Translations under genes and position numbers: made by a program
Notes under the pieces: model-generated
Databases searched by the model: none
Seen by the model: only the letters and a program-made list of their open reading frames with translations
What the model was told of the DNA's origin: nothing
Assembly (NCBI RefSeq): GCF_963675395.1
Contig: NZ_OY776223.1
Location: 62,001-126,000, forward strand
Reading direction: 5' to 3'
Length of the DNA: 64,000 nucleotides
DNA from: an uncultured Vibrio sp.
Lineage (GTDB): Bacteria > Pseudomonadota > Gammaproteobacteria > Enterobacterales > Vibrionaceae
Shown: positions 8,400-17,528 of the stretch, one piece after another
Layout: each line of letters opens with the position of its first letter
How positions within the stretch are numbered: position 1 is the first letter of the stretch

Positions 8400-8520
8400 T
8401 AACAAAGCATTCAAGAGGGATTCACAACGCTTGGCAGTTTTGGTTTGAATTAACTTTAGTGTTTATGGCACAATGCTTTAGGTTGGGTGGTAGCGTTGTT
8501 CACCCCTTAATTGGGCGTTA
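8400..8520 (+). repeat. attC7, atypical outer pairing
   Basis: Complete by length. The left core is AAGCATTCAAG while the right core is CTTAATTGGGC, so the outer stem is less well matched than in neighbouring sites. Confidence 0.88.
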
Positions 8521-8521
8521 T

Positions 8522-8877
8522 GTGAAAAGAGGATTTATAGAACTTAGAGCGTTTATAAAAGAGTCAATCAAAGACATTATGGGGGGGTTCATGATGCGCA
8601 GTTGGAAATTGAATATGGAGAAGTCGTTCCTAAATCTAGTACTAAACTTTCTGTAATTGAAACTGGCTTAACTAGCATACAAGCTATCGATTTTGAAGTA
8701 TCAGTCAATGTTGTTGAAAATGCAGGGAGTGAAGCCAAGCTAAACGTCGTGGCCGCAGTGGTGAACAGTGGAGTTAAAGGTAATAGTTCAAATTCATCGG
8801 GTCATACAGCAACTTTGAGCTTTAAGATTCCAGTTAAAATGCCAGTTCACAATCAGAGTAAATCAGACACAGAGTAA
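8522..8877 (+). pseudogene. trypco2-like gene, frameshifted at a G7 run
   Basis: Frame 1 from GTG 8522 reads FIELRAFIKESIKDIMGG, the usual start of trypco2 domains. After the G run at 8580-8586 a second frame continues VHDAQLEIEYGEVVPKSST and then a beta-rich segment with SIQAIDFEVSVNVVENAG and HTATLSFKIPV to the stop at 8877. Adding one G restores a single protein of about 118 residues. Trypco2 domains accompany trypsin-like peptidases in predicted bacterial conflict systems. The start is also weak: GTG lacks a ribosome site. It could be decayed or switched by slippage in the G run. Confidence 0.6.
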
Positions 8878-9010
8878 CGTTATCACTCGTGTTGTGAAAT
8901 TTCACATAACAAACTGTTTAAGAGTGATTCGTAACGCGTGGCATTTTTACTATGCGTTGATTTTAGTGTTTAAGGTGGTATGCGGTGGCATCGGTATTGC
9001 GTTGCTCACA

Positions 9011-10346
9011 TATATGGTCTCCCCCAGTTTTGCAAGTCAGTAGCATGATTAAAAGCGCAGGTTAACTACCATATATACGGCCTGTTTTAACGGCTATTGC
9101 CTTGGCCAAGATGAGGCAGTCGAACACGAAGTCCTAATCACCTTATCGACTTTAAAAGCCAGTGTGAGCACAAGGTTTTCAACGTGTAGGATTTATCCTG
9201 TTATTCATCTCACTACGTACTTTGCAAAGGGTGGTGTGTGTTGTTTTATGCTGGTTGATACTCTTCATTTTTTGTTGTGACGGCCCAAGCGATCCGCATG
9301 AGTTTGTTCGCTAATGCTACTGCTGCTCGGTTTGGCCCTCGTCGCTCTTGGAGATCTAACATCCATTTACTCAGTTTGTCGGATTTAAATTTGGCTCGTC
9401 GTAAGGCGGCTCTAGCCCCATGAACAAGTAAGGACCGAATATAAGTATTGCCTTGTTTCGTTATGCCTAGAAGCATCACGTTGCCGCCTGTTGTGTCTTG
9501 CCTTGGAACAAGCCCCATCGCAGCAGAGGCATCTCGCCCAGTTTTGAACTGTTGGCCTGAACCTAGCCATACGGCAACTGCTTGGCTAGTGAGTGGCCCA
9601 AAGCCAGGAATTGACATCAGTCGCTTGGCATTATCGAATTGTTTGATGGTTTGGTTTAGCTTGTCTTCAAACCATTTGATTTGCTCATCGATATATAAAT
9701 AGCGCTCATATTGACGTGATACAAGTTCACGTAATATTGGTGATAGTTGGTTGTTGGCGTCTTCCAGTGTTTCGGGAATGGCTTGTCGAAAAGAGGCTTT
9801 TCCTTTGGGGAGAATGATACCGTATTCAGCAATGAGTCCTCGAACTTGATTAATCAAACGGGTTCTTTCAGTGACGCATAATCTACGCATTCGAATCAGT
9901 GATTGAATATCTTGCTGTTCGATAGAGTTGTGTGGAACGGGGTAATGTCGTTGGTAAAGGGCCAGCTCAGCAATGGCTTCAGCATCGTTATAGTCATTCT
10001 TTTGTTTGCGGCGCTGATTTTTAACATGCTGGGGTGGATATAAAAGTACTTTGTGTCCAAGGTTTTCGAATTCACGAGCCCAGTAATGCGCCCCAGAACA
10101 GGCTTCCATCGCGATGATAGATGGAGTTTGATTTGCGACGTAGTTAAGCAGTTTACTTCGTTGAAGTTTTTTACGGCCGAGGTTCTTTCCTTTATGATTG
10201 ATTTCAAAAATAAAGAAGATATTTTTTGCTAAGTCGATGCCGATGATTTTATGCTGAGTCATTGTCTTCTCCTTTTGCTTCGGGACCTGAACACTCCAAG
10301 CATGGCCGATGGACATGCGAAGAGGTAGGGGGAGACCATCTCATCA
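9011..10346 (-). mobile_element. IS1111-A element, copy 2
   Basis: 1336 bp, same ends, orientation and attC position as copy 1. The predicted guide RNA region is 9011-9245. Confidence 0.92.
9246..10262 (-). CDS. IS1111-group transposase A, copy 2
   Basis: Identical 338-residue DEDD transposase to the copy at 5108-6124. Confidence 0.93.
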   Translation of the reverse strand: MTQHKIIGIDLAKNIFFIFEINHKGKNLGRKKLQRSKLLNYVANQTPSIIAMEACSGAHYWAREFENLGHKVLLYPPQHVKNQRRKQKNDYNDAEAIAELALYQRHYPVPHNSIEQQDIQSLIRMRRLCVTERTRLINQVRGLIAEYGIILPKGKASFRQAIPETLEDANNQLSPILRELVSRQYERYLYIDEQIKWFEDKLNQTIKQFDNAKRLMSIPGFGPLTSQAVAVWLGSGQQFKTGRDASAAMGLVPRQDTTGGNVMLLGITKQGNTYIRSLLVHGARAALRRAKFKSDKLSKWMLDLQERRGPNRAAVALANKLMRIAWAVTTKNEEYQPA

Positions 10347-10457
10347 CCTTAACAGGGCGTTATATGCTTCTATCACATTACAGTAAACTTTGAATGCAGT
10401 TGGTATGGCATCTTATATAATGAATTTCAAATTCAACATTACAAGAAAGTGACCTCT

Positions 10458-10832
10458 ATGAAATATTCTGTGATTCTCGCAACATTATTTATCTCGTTTG
10501 GTGCTCAAGCTTTATCCAAGCAAACTACGCAAGAATTCTATGAGCAAATGTCTAATCACTCTCTATGTGCAGCTGCTGCAACTTATACTAATGATGATGC
10601 TGCTAGCAATCAAATTACAAACTATATGTATGAAAAATTAGACTTTTACGCAAATGGTGAGTATTTGAGTAATACTAAGCGCGGTTTCATGGTTGGTTAC
10701 TCAGTTGGTATGTCTCAAGCTGTATTTGGGCAGTTGTATAAACAACAGGGTGAGCCTAAAGGATTTACTATAAAAGACTTTGCAGAAATGGTTTGGGGAA
10801 AAATGTGTAAAAACCTAGAACTAAAGTCCTAA
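10458..10832 (+). CDS. Secreted protein, unknown function
   Basis: 124 residues from ATG 10458 (a GTG nine bases upstream is the alternative). A signal peptide MKYSVILATLFISFGAQA ends at an AQA-L cleavage site, so the mature protein is exported to the periplasm. Two Cys (SLCAAAATY and KMCKNLEL) could form a disulfide. The mature part is about 105 residues and matches no family I know. Confidence 0.65.
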   Translation: MKYSVILATLFISFGAQALSKQTTQEFYEQMSNHSLCAAAATYTNDDAASNQITNYMYEKLDFYANGEYLSNTKRGFMVGYSVGMSQAVFGQLYKQQGEPKGFTIKDFAEMVWGKMCKNLELKS

Positions 10833-10867
10833 ATCCGTCTATCGAGAATAGGCTCTGCACTGGCATA

Positions 10868-10987
10868 TAACAAATTGTTCAAGAGTGATTCGGCACGCGT
10901 GGCATTTTTACTATGCGTTGGTTTTAGTGGTTAGGGTGTTATGCGGAGGCTGCGGTATTGCGTGCCTCACACCTTAACAAGGCGTTA
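10868..10987 (+). repeat. attC9
   Basis: Complete attC. ATTGTTCAAG pairs with CTTAACAA. Confidence 0.93.
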
Positions 10988-11341
10988 TGCTTAATCACCT
11001 AAAATCAGTGGGTTATGGTTTTTTGTTCCCTCGGCTTTTCAGTTTGGTGTTTGTCGGCAAGTTGGCTTTTTTGAGTGCTGTCTTTCGGACACTTATTCTT
11101 TGGCGCTGAAAATTCAGAGCGTTGCCTCAATCAATTTTCAGGTAAGCGCGAGGTTAGGGCGGTTGGCTCAATCAGAAATCCAATTCTAGGTTTTCAAACT
11201 TCAAACTAGATTTGCCAAAATTCCGAACCTGAATATCAAAACTATGATTCATTTCGGTTTTCTACGTTTTGGTTTTTGTTTGTAAATCAAAGTCGAGTTA
11301 ATCTTGTTTTTAGTAAAACGTAAGCCATTGAAGCTTAAGCA
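10988..11341 (+). other. Cassette with no gene seen
   Basis: 354 bp, AT-rich, no ORF with a ribosome site. The ends GTTATGCTTAA and TTAAGCATAAC are exact complements, so the cassette is intact. It may carry a promoter or RNA, but no evidence is visible. Confidence 0.5.
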
Positions 11342-11458
11342 TAACAAGGCGTTTAAGCGGGATTCATGCCGCGTGGCGTTTTTGGTATGCGGTTGGTTTT
11401 GGTGGTGACAGTGGTCTGCGTAAAGTTGGTTTAGGCGGCACTCACCCCTTAACGCGGC

Positions 11459-11729
11459 TACATGGATTCCCCCGGTTGTCAAACATCCGCTAAACTTCAA
11501 GTGATGGGTTTTGGACTGCCGCTCTACATTCGGTCTTTATATCAACGATTCGCATACGTTGTGACCCTGATGACGTTGCGCGACTGCGGTGCCTTATTCG
11601 TTAGATGACATTTGGTATGTCCGCCGCATTAACAGGCTCTCCGCAAGTGGTCTTAACCTATCTCCATCCATTGCGTCTGCAGTGACCCGGTGGGTGTGTT
11701 CTCGTTACGCTGCTTGAGTTAGTGTTAAC
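11459..11729 (-). ncRNA. Predicted bridge RNA/seekRNA region of IS1111-B
   Basis: 271 non-coding nt lie 3' of the transposase. GCCGCATTAA at 11623-11632 is the complement of the left target half TTAATGCGGC, and CGTTAG at 11599-11604 equals the right half. The order and spacing (18 nt) parallel those in IS1111-A. Transcript ends are not determinable here. Confidence 0.55.
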
Positions 11730-12755
11730 TTAAGCAGCGTAATTCTCGTATTCTGTTTGGTTGTGCAGTAGTGACCAGATGATTCGGGCATTCTTTGCAG
11801 CCAGAGCCACGATGGCTCGGTTCATGCCCCGACGTTCAAGAATACTGCGACACCACTGACTCAACCTATCTTGTTTATCTCCCAAGTTTGCCATAACCGT
11901 TCGGGCACCATGAACGAGCAAAGTTCGTAGATATTTATCACCATGCTTGGTGATTCTGCCTAACCTTGGTTTACCGCCAGTTGAATATTGTTTTGGGACT
12001 AACCCTAGCCAGGCAGAGAAATCTCGGCTCTTGTCGAACTGAGAGCCACTCCCTATCGACGCTAGTATCGCCGTAGCGGTTTGAGGGCCAATGCCTCTCA
12101 CCTTCATAATCCGCTGAACATTGTCACTGACTTTAGCAAAAGCATCGAAGACCTGTTCTGTGTCAGCAATACGTTGGTTTAACGCTTCAAGATGATGGTA
12201 AGCGTCAGCAATCGCCGTTCTGGCTAAATGAGGCAGTTCGTTTTCGGCGTCTTCGAGCATGAGGGGAACTTGCTTCATCAGCGATGAGCGTCCAACAGGT
12301 ATGATTAGTCCGAATTCGGAAAGTAGCGCTCGGATACGGTTCATTAAAGCAGTTCGCTCACGAACCCAATGTTCTCTCATACGGTGCACCGACAAAATGG
12401 CTTGTTGCTCAGGGGATTTTACGGGTACGAAGCGGGTAGATGAGTGTTGTACAGCTTGGCAAATAGAAGCCGCATCATTGAGGTCATTTTTACCTTTTGT
12501 ACGGTGTGGGACGACATACTTAACCGCCATGATGCGAGCATCATGGCCAAGTCCATGGAGTGTCCTTGCCCAGTAATGCGCTCCACCGCACGCTTCTAAG
12601 CCTATACGCATAGGTGGCATATTTGCTAATGTAGGCAGTAGCTTAGAGCGGGTAACGGATTTATGCAGGATGACTTTACCTTGTGAGTCAACGACATGAA
12701 TACTGAAGTGATTTTTAGCTAAGTCGATACCGCCAAAATAAGAATAATCAGACAT
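11730..12755 (-). CDS. IS110-family (IS1111 group) transposase B, copy 1
   Basis: 341 residues from ATG 12755 behind CTGGAGGCACC. DEDD motifs GGIDLAKNHF, LEACGGAHYWA and KGKNDLNDAASI are followed by the Tnp_20 segment VRGIGPQTATAILASIG and TKHGDKYLRTLLVHGARTV. It is related to but clearly distinct from transposase A. All three copies encode the same protein. Confidence 0.93.
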   Translation of the reverse strand: MSDYSYFGGIDLAKNHFSIHVVDSQGKVILHKSVTRSKLLPTLANMPPMRIGLEACGGAHYWARTLHGLGHDARIMAVKYVVPHRTKGKNDLNDAASICQAVQHSSTRFVPVKSPEQQAILSVHRMREHWVRERTALMNRIRALLSEFGLIIPVGRSSLMKQVPLMLEDAENELPHLARTAIADAYHHLEALNQRIADTEQVFDAFAKVSDNVQRIMKVRGIGPQTATAILASIGSGSQFDKSRDFSAWLGLVPKQYSTGGKPRLGRITKHGDKYLRTLLVHGARTVMANLGDKQDRLSQWCRSILERRGMNRAIVALAAKNARIIWSLLHNQTEYENYAA

Positions 12756-12851
12756 GGTGCCTCCAGTGCAAATAAGTACCACCTAAGTGTGGTCGATCCT
12801 CGGGAGGGGGAATCCATGTCATTCGTTATAACTCAAGAAGGAAAATAGAGA

Positions 12852-13613
12852 TTGAATGTTGTTGATACTTATAAAAAAAGTGTTTCGACGTTAAATAATG
12901 AACAAGCTGCGTACATACTTGGGATATTCTTCTTACTTGTCCTTGGGCTTCTTAACTCAATTATTCCGTTCCCGTCTTATTGGGTGGGGTTCGGTTTTTT
13001 CGTATATGGGCTTGCCGTTTGGATTCATCAAACCGCCAACACTTTAAGTTCTGTTTTGTATGCGCGAGCTTTGGGAGCTCTTTTGCTATTAGGTGTAACG
13101 ACGTTTAACTTGGCATTCGCGTCATCGAGTGTGCATAGTATTCTAGAAGTACCAACAAGCGCTTTTCGCTATACAACAACGTTAGTCTCAGTAATGTTAA
13201 TGCCTTTGTCTATCTCTCTTATGCTCGCATTCATTGCAATCCCCTTGATACCGATAGCAATGTTAAATTCGATACTTTCGCTGCAAAATGTTTCAGCTAA
13301 AAACCTTTTGAGCTTAAAGATGTTTAGCTCAACAAAAGAGTTATCGATAACTTTAATGTTCGGGAGAGTATTTGCTTGTATTACCATATTTTATATCGCT
13401 AGCTCTTTTTTAAGCGATAATACGTGGTATAGCGATAGGATTGAGGGTATTACCAAAAGTTTTGCCTATAGTTTCGAAATGGAGCAGCACAGTTACTGCA
13501 AGTTAAAACAAAATCAGAAAGTTGCTTACCTTAATAATGAGTTAGTGATTATCGGTACTGAGAATGATGGCTCTTATTTGTTTTCAATCTCTCGCTGCGA
13601 AGTAGAGTTATAA
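12852..13613 (+). CDS. Multi-pass membrane protein, unknown function
   Basis: 253 residues starting TTG 12852 (AAGGAAAA lies upstream; no ATG fits). About five to six hydrophobic helices occupy residues 20-190, followed by a soluble tail with two Cys (SYCKLKQN and SRCEVEL). The stop TAA at 13611-13613 is also the first triplet of attC11. Start choice is uncertain. No family is recognised. Confidence 0.6.
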   Translation: MNVVDTYKKSVSTLNNEQAAYILGIFFLLVLGLLNSIIPFPSYWVGFGFFVYGLAVWIHQTANTLSSVLYARALGALLLLGVTTFNLAFASSSVHSILEVPTSAFRYTTTLVSVMLMPLSISLMLAFIAIPLIPIAMLNSILSLQNVSAKNLLSLKMFSSTKELSITLMFGRVFACITIFYIASSFLSDNTWYSDRIEGITKSFAYSFEMEQHSYCKLKQNQKVAYLNNELVIIGTENDGSYLFSISRCEVEL

Positions 13614-13716
13614 CAAAGCGTTTAAGAGTGATTCTCAACGCTTGGCATTTTCAGTTTGAATCAACTTCAGTGTTTACGGCACAATGAGTTAGGTTGGGGT
13701 GGTCGCGTTGTTCACA

Positions 13717-15052
13717 TATATGGTCTCCCCCAGTTTTGCAAGTCAGTAGCATGATTAAAAGCGCAGGTTAACTACCATATATACGGCCTGTTTTAACGGC
13801 TATTGCCTTGGCCAAGATGAGGCAGTCGAACACGAAGTCCTAATCACCTTATCGACTTTAAAAGCCAGTGTGAGCACAAGGTTTTCAACGTGTAGGATTT
13901 ATCCTGTTATTCATCTCACTACGTACTTTGCAAAGGGTGGTGTGTGTTGTTTTATGCTGGTTGATACTCTTCATTTTTTGTTGTGACGGCCCAAGCGATC
14001 CGCATGAGTTTGTTCGCTAATGCTACTGCTGCTCGGTTTGGCCCTCGTCGCTCTTGGAGATCTAACATCCATTTACTCAGTTTGTCGGATTTAAATTTGG
14101 CTCGTCGTAAGGCGGCTCTAGCCCCATGAACAAGTAAGGACCGAATATAAGTATTGCCTTGTTTCGTTATGCCTAGAAGCATCACGTTGCCGCCTGTTGT
14201 GTCTTGCCTTGGAACAAGCCCCATCGCAGCAGAGGCATCTCGCCCAGTTTTGAACTGTTGGCCTGAACCTAGCCATACGGCAACTGCTTGGCTAGTGAGT
14301 GGCCCAAAGCCAGGAATTGACATCAGTCGCTTGGCATTATCGAATTGTTTGATGGTTTGGTTTAGCTTGTCTTCAAACCATTTGATTTGCTCATCGATAT
14401 ATAAATAGCGCTCATATTGACGTGATACAAGTTCACGTAATATTGGTGATAGTTGGTTGTTGGCGTCTTCCAGTGTTTCGGGAATGGCTTGTCGAAAAGA
14501 GGCTTTTCCTTTGGGGAGAATGATACCGTATTCAGCAATGAGTCCTCGAACTTGATTAATCAAACGGGTTCTTTCAGTGACGCATAATCTACGCATTCGA
14601 ATCAGTGATTGAATATCTTGCTGTTCGATAGAGTTGTGTGGAACGGGGTAATGTCGTTGGTAAAGGGCCAGCTCAGCAATGGCTTCAGCATCGTTATAGT
14701 CATTCTTTTGTTTGCGGCGCTGATTTTTAACATGCTGGGGTGGATATAAAAGTACTTTGTGTCCAAGGTTTTCGAATTCACGAGCCCAGTAATGCGCCCC
14801 AGAACAGGCTTCCATCGCGATGATAGATGGAGTTTGATTTGCGACGTAGTTAAGCAGTTTACTTCGTTGAAGTTTTTTACGGCCGAGGTTCTTTCCTTTA
14901 TGATTGATTTCAAAAATAAAGAAGATATTTTTTGCTAAGTCGATGCCGATGATTTTATGCTGAGTCATTGTCTTCTCCTTTTGCTTCGGGACCTGAACAC
15001 TCCAAGCATGGCCGATGGACATGCGAAGAGGTAGGGGGAGACCATCTCATCA
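13717..15052 (-). mobile_element. IS1111-A element, copy 3
   Basis: 1336 bp, same ends, orientation and attC position as copy 1. The predicted guide RNA region is 13717-13951. Confidence 0.92.
13952..14968 (-). CDS. IS1111-group transposase A, copy 3
   Basis: Identical 338-residue DEDD transposase to the copy at 5108-6124. Confidence 0.93.
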   Translation of the reverse strand: MTQHKIIGIDLAKNIFFIFEINHKGKNLGRKKLQRSKLLNYVANQTPSIIAMEACSGAHYWAREFENLGHKVLLYPPQHVKNQRRKQKNDYNDAEAIAELALYQRHYPVPHNSIEQQDIQSLIRMRRLCVTERTRLINQVRGLIAEYGIILPKGKASFRQAIPETLEDANNQLSPILRELVSRQYERYLYIDEQIKWFEDKLNQTIKQFDNAKRLMSIPGFGPLTSQAVAVWLGSGQQFKTGRDASAAMGLVPRQDTTGGNVMLLGITKQGNTYIRSLLVHGARAALRRAKFKSDKLSKWMLDLQERRGPNRAAVALANKLMRIAWAVTTKNEEYQPA

Positions 15053-15095
15053 CCTTAACGCGGCGTTATATGCTCTAGAGGAAATGGATAATTCG

Positions 15096-15596
15096 ATGAT
15101 CGAGACTGAAAAACTAATACTTAGCCCTGTAACCCCAGAAGATTCTGATATTTATACAAAACTTCTGACTTGCGCTGAAACTACAAGATATTTACCGGGT
15201 GGAAAGCCTTTTAGCTTGGAGTATATTCAGAATTACGTACCAAGCAAAGTGGCTCACTGGTCGAAAGGCTATGGTACTTTCATTGTTGCGTTAAAGAGTA
15301 AGCCATCTCAAAAAATCGGTTATGCTGGCGTTGAGTTAGTTCCTGACTCGAGTTTTTCGGATATCAGGTATGCATTACTACCTCAATATCAAGGTAAAGG
15401 GTACGCTTTTGAAGCTTCAAAGGCAGTCTTAAATTTTACCTTGGAATCGGGTTTGGTGTCTGAAGTTTATGGTGTAGCGGTGATAGAAAATCTGGCATCA
15501 GGAAAACTACTCCGCAAGCTTGGTATGCAAGAATCCACGGAACGTTTGTACGACAGTGATGACTTGGTTACTCTTTCTACTCAAACACGCATATAA
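15096..15596 (+). CDS. GNAT N-acetyltransferase (RimJ/RimL-like)
   Basis: 166 residues from ATG 15096; an ATG at 15084 would add four residues but sits too close to AGAGGA. MIETEKLILSPVTPED is the usual GNAT beginning. The acetyl-CoA motif A is YALLPQYQGKGYAFEASKAVLNF, and motif B contains ASGKLLRKLGM. The family transfers acetyl groups to amines of small molecules or protein N-termini; the substrate is unknown. The stop TAA is shared with attC12. Confidence 0.85.
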   Translation: MIETEKLILSPVTPEDSDIYTKLLTCAETTRYLPGGKPFSLEYIQNYVPSKVAHWSKGYGTFIVALKSKPSQKIGYAGVELVPDSSFSDIRYALLPQYQGKGYAFEASKAVLNFTLESGLVSEVYGVAVIENLASGKLLRKLGMQESTERLYDSDDLVTLSTQTRI

Positions 15597-15714
15597 CAAA
15601 GCGTTCAAGACGGATTCACAACGCTTGGTGATTCCAGTTCAAGTTAGCTTAAGTGTTTAAGGTACAATGGTTTAAGTTTGGTGGTGGCGTTGTTCACCAC
15701 TTAACGCGGCGTTA
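15594..15714 (+). repeat. attC12
   Basis: Complete attC. GCGTTCAAG pairs with CTTAACGC. Confidence 0.93.
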
Positions 15715-15733
15715 GTTTGCCCACTGACGACAA

Positions 15734-16012
15734 TCAGTCGGTAGGGAATTTCTGCTTTTGGTGTAAAACGCGCATTACGCGAATAATTGCACCATCAACC
15801 CAATAGGAAACGATCATTGAGATTTCGGGGATAATCAGCAATCGTCCTCGGATACCGTCACGTTGAACACCCATCAATGGTTGCTCGAGTAAATTTTCTA
15901 CTTTGGCTTCAATGATTTCGTCAGTTTTTTCGGCTGCGTCAGGGTTAAAGTCATAAAGAAACTCAAAGATCTTCTCACGATCATTCAGCGATTCTTCTTC
16001 CCATAAAATCAT
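15734..16012 (-). CDS. relE: RelE/ParE-family toxin
   Basis: 92 residues, transcribed against the array. EEESLNDREKIFEFLYDFNPDAAEKT, RGRLLIIPEISMIVSYWV and IIRVMRVLHQKQKFP follow the RelE/ParE fold (helix-helix-beta sheet) with the conserved C-terminal RVLH. The start overlaps the antitoxin stop by 4 nt, giving translational coupling. It closely resembles RelE proteins carried by the V. cholerae superintegron. It is expected to cleave mRNA on ribosomes. Confidence 0.88.
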   Translation of the reverse strand: MILWEEESLNDREKIFEFLYDFNPDAAEKTDEIIEAKVENLLEQPLMGVQRDGIRGRLLIIPEISMIVSYWVDGAIIRVMRVLHQKQKFPTD

Positions 16013-16293
16013 TGTTGACCTCGGCTACGAATCTTAGCTTTTCGTTCAGCCATTCGTGCTTTTGCTGAGTCATGGTCAACAAATGAAGCTTTTCCTGAGT
16101 CAAACTTCTCAAATGCTAGGTTTACTTGTTCAGTTAACCAAGCGTCGTGAGATAATACTTTTCGTTGTTGCTCAGCCATTTGCTCGGTTAGCTCACGGCA
16201 AGCATCGCTAAGTGTGCGCCCTTGGCTCTCAGCCATTTGCTGAGCTAAGCGTTTAATTTCGTCATCAACACGAAATTGAATTCTAGTGTCCAT
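16009..16293 (-). CDS. relB: RelB/DinJ-family antitoxin
   Basis: 94 residues from ATG 16293 behind AGGAG. The N-terminal ribbon-helix-helix TRIQFRVDDEIKRLAQQMAE binds DNA, and the C-terminal part (VNLAFEKFDSGKASF) binds the toxin. It precedes relE in a minus-strand operon with its own promoter, typical of TA cassettes that stabilise large arrays. Confidence 0.88.
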   Translation of the reverse strand: MDTRIQFRVDDEIKRLAQQMAESQGRTLSDACRELTEQMAEQQRKVLSHDAWLTEQVNLAFEKFDSGKASFVDHDSAKARMAERKAKIRSRGQQ

Positions 16294-16352
16294 GAGTTGC
16301 TCCTAAATTTGCGTGTGTACAAATGTTAGCACTTGCGTTAGGTAAGGGCAAC

Positions 16353-16474
16353 TAACAAGCAATTTAAGAGGGATTCTCAACGCTTGGCACTTTTGCTTCT
16401 ACTTCAAATTTAGTGTCTACGGTACAATGTGTTAGGTTGGGTGGTGGCGTTGTTCACCCCTTAATTGGGCGTTA
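16353..16474 (+). repeat. attC13
   Basis: Complete attC. CAATTTAAG pairs with CTTAATTG. Confidence 0.93.
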
Positions 16475-16837
16475 GTTGCCAATGAGAAAAACGCGGCTAA
16501 AGCAGAATATTTAGGGCTAATGTCTGCGTGTTTTTGGCTTGGTATCGTATTTCAACTATTATTTATTTGGGTTTGCGAAAATCGAGCGTTGGTTTCTTGT
16601 ATGGTTTGGTTTTTCTGTTTCAGAAACCGGTTTATGTGTTGAAAGTCAGCTCTGTAACACTGTCTGTCTAAAAGAGCTTTTGGTGTTGTTAGTCCGTTTT
16701 CTACGGCGTTTTGTGTTCCAAGTGGTTTCAGTGACAGGCGCTTTGAAACCACGCCTGATTTAAGTTTTCCAAAACACGTAAAGCTAGTGCTGGCAAAGCG
16801 GCAATCAACTTCAAGTCAAAGCTTTAGGTTTGGCAAC
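16475..16837 (+). other. Cassette without convincing gene (family A relative)
   Basis: 363 bp whose ends GTTAGTTGCC and GGCAACTAAC are complementary. Overlapping ORFs of 74 (plus) and 66 (minus) residues lack ribosome sites. The minus-strand frame contains KPLG...NAVEN.LTTPKA, which recurs in the family A cassettes at 6225 and 18692, so a common origin is likely. Confidence 0.5.
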
Positions 16838-16958
16838 TAACAAACTGTTCAAGAGGGATTCCCAACGCTTGGGACTTTTGTCTCCAAATTGGGTAATGTG
16901 TTTATGGCGTTATTTTTAAGTTAGGTGGTAGCGTTGCTCACCCCTTAACAGGGCGTTA
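16838..16958 (+). repeat. attC14
   Basis: Complete attC. CTGTTCAAG pairs with CTTAACAG. Confidence 0.93.
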
Positions 16959-17386
16959 GTACTGGATGGGCATCAAAGGTAAAATTTCCGGTGTTTATCG
17001 GTTTCTTTTCCTTGCTTTGCACCTGATCAAATGTGCCTTTCACGTTCTTTCCGGTGGCACTATATGTGTAGAGTTTGTTGTAATTTCACCGTTTACGGTT
17101 TCTAACTTTCGGGCTATTTCTTTGGTGTGGTTTCTTTGATGTTGGGAAATTTTCGTCAAAATCTGAGTTTTTCTGGCGCTGTCGTTTAGTTCTGAAGCTA
17201 GTATCCTTTGTTAATTTGAAAGCGGTGAAAATAGGGCGGTTAAGCAAGTTTTTCTTCTCGCTAACTTGCGTTTTGAGATTGAGTTCTAGTTTAGCCGTTG
17301 TCCCTTTATCTTCCTCGTTTTAAGCCAAAAGTTTCGTGCTATATTTCAATATCTTGGCTTGTGCCAAAGGTTAACGGGCAGCGTAC
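16959..17386 (+). other. Cassette with no gene seen
   Basis: 428 bp without an ORF of note on either strand. Its ends GTTAGTAC and GTACTAAC match. T-rich on the plus strand. Confidence 0.5.
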
Positions 17387-17506
17387 TAACAAACTGTTCA
17401 AGAGGGATTCACAACGCGTGGCATTTTTGGTATGCGTTTATTTTTGTGGTTAAGGCGGTATGCGGCGGCTTCGGCATTGCGTTGTTCACCCCTTAACAGG
17501 GCGTTA
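17387..17506 (+). repeat. attC15
   Basis: Complete attC. CTGTTCAAG pairs with CTTAACAG. Confidence 0.93.
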
Positions 17507-17528
17507 GCTGAATGGTGACATCATCAAT

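Larger units (their letters stand above)
8907..10362 (+). repeat. attC8, split by IS1111-A copy 2
   Basis: Left part 8907-9010, right part 10347-10362. CTGTTTAAG pairs with CTTAACAG across the IS. Confidence 0.9.
11459..12824 (-). mobile_element. IS1111-B element, copy 1 (IS110 family, IS1111 group)
   Basis: 1366 bp with perfect 12-bp subterminal inverted repeats ATGGATTCCCCC / GGGGGAATCCAT. It is inserted between GGC and GTTA of the right attC core, that is at the recombination core itself. The site is different from that used by IS1111-A. Boundaries come from comparing three copies. Confidence 0.92.
11342..12828 (+). repeat. attC10, split by IS1111-B copy 1
   Basis: Left part 11342-11458 contains everything up to CTTAACGCGGC, and the final GTTA is at 12825-12828. 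GCGTTTAAG pairs with CTTAACGC. Confidence 0.9.
13611..15068 (+). repeat. attC11, split by IS1111-A copy 3
   Basis: Left part 13611-13716, right part 15053-15068. GCGTTTAAG pairs with CTTAACGC across the IS. Confidence 0.9.

Noticed and set aside
12259..12576. 105-residue plus-strand ORF in each IS1111-B copy
   Set aside because: Antisense shadow of the transposase gene.
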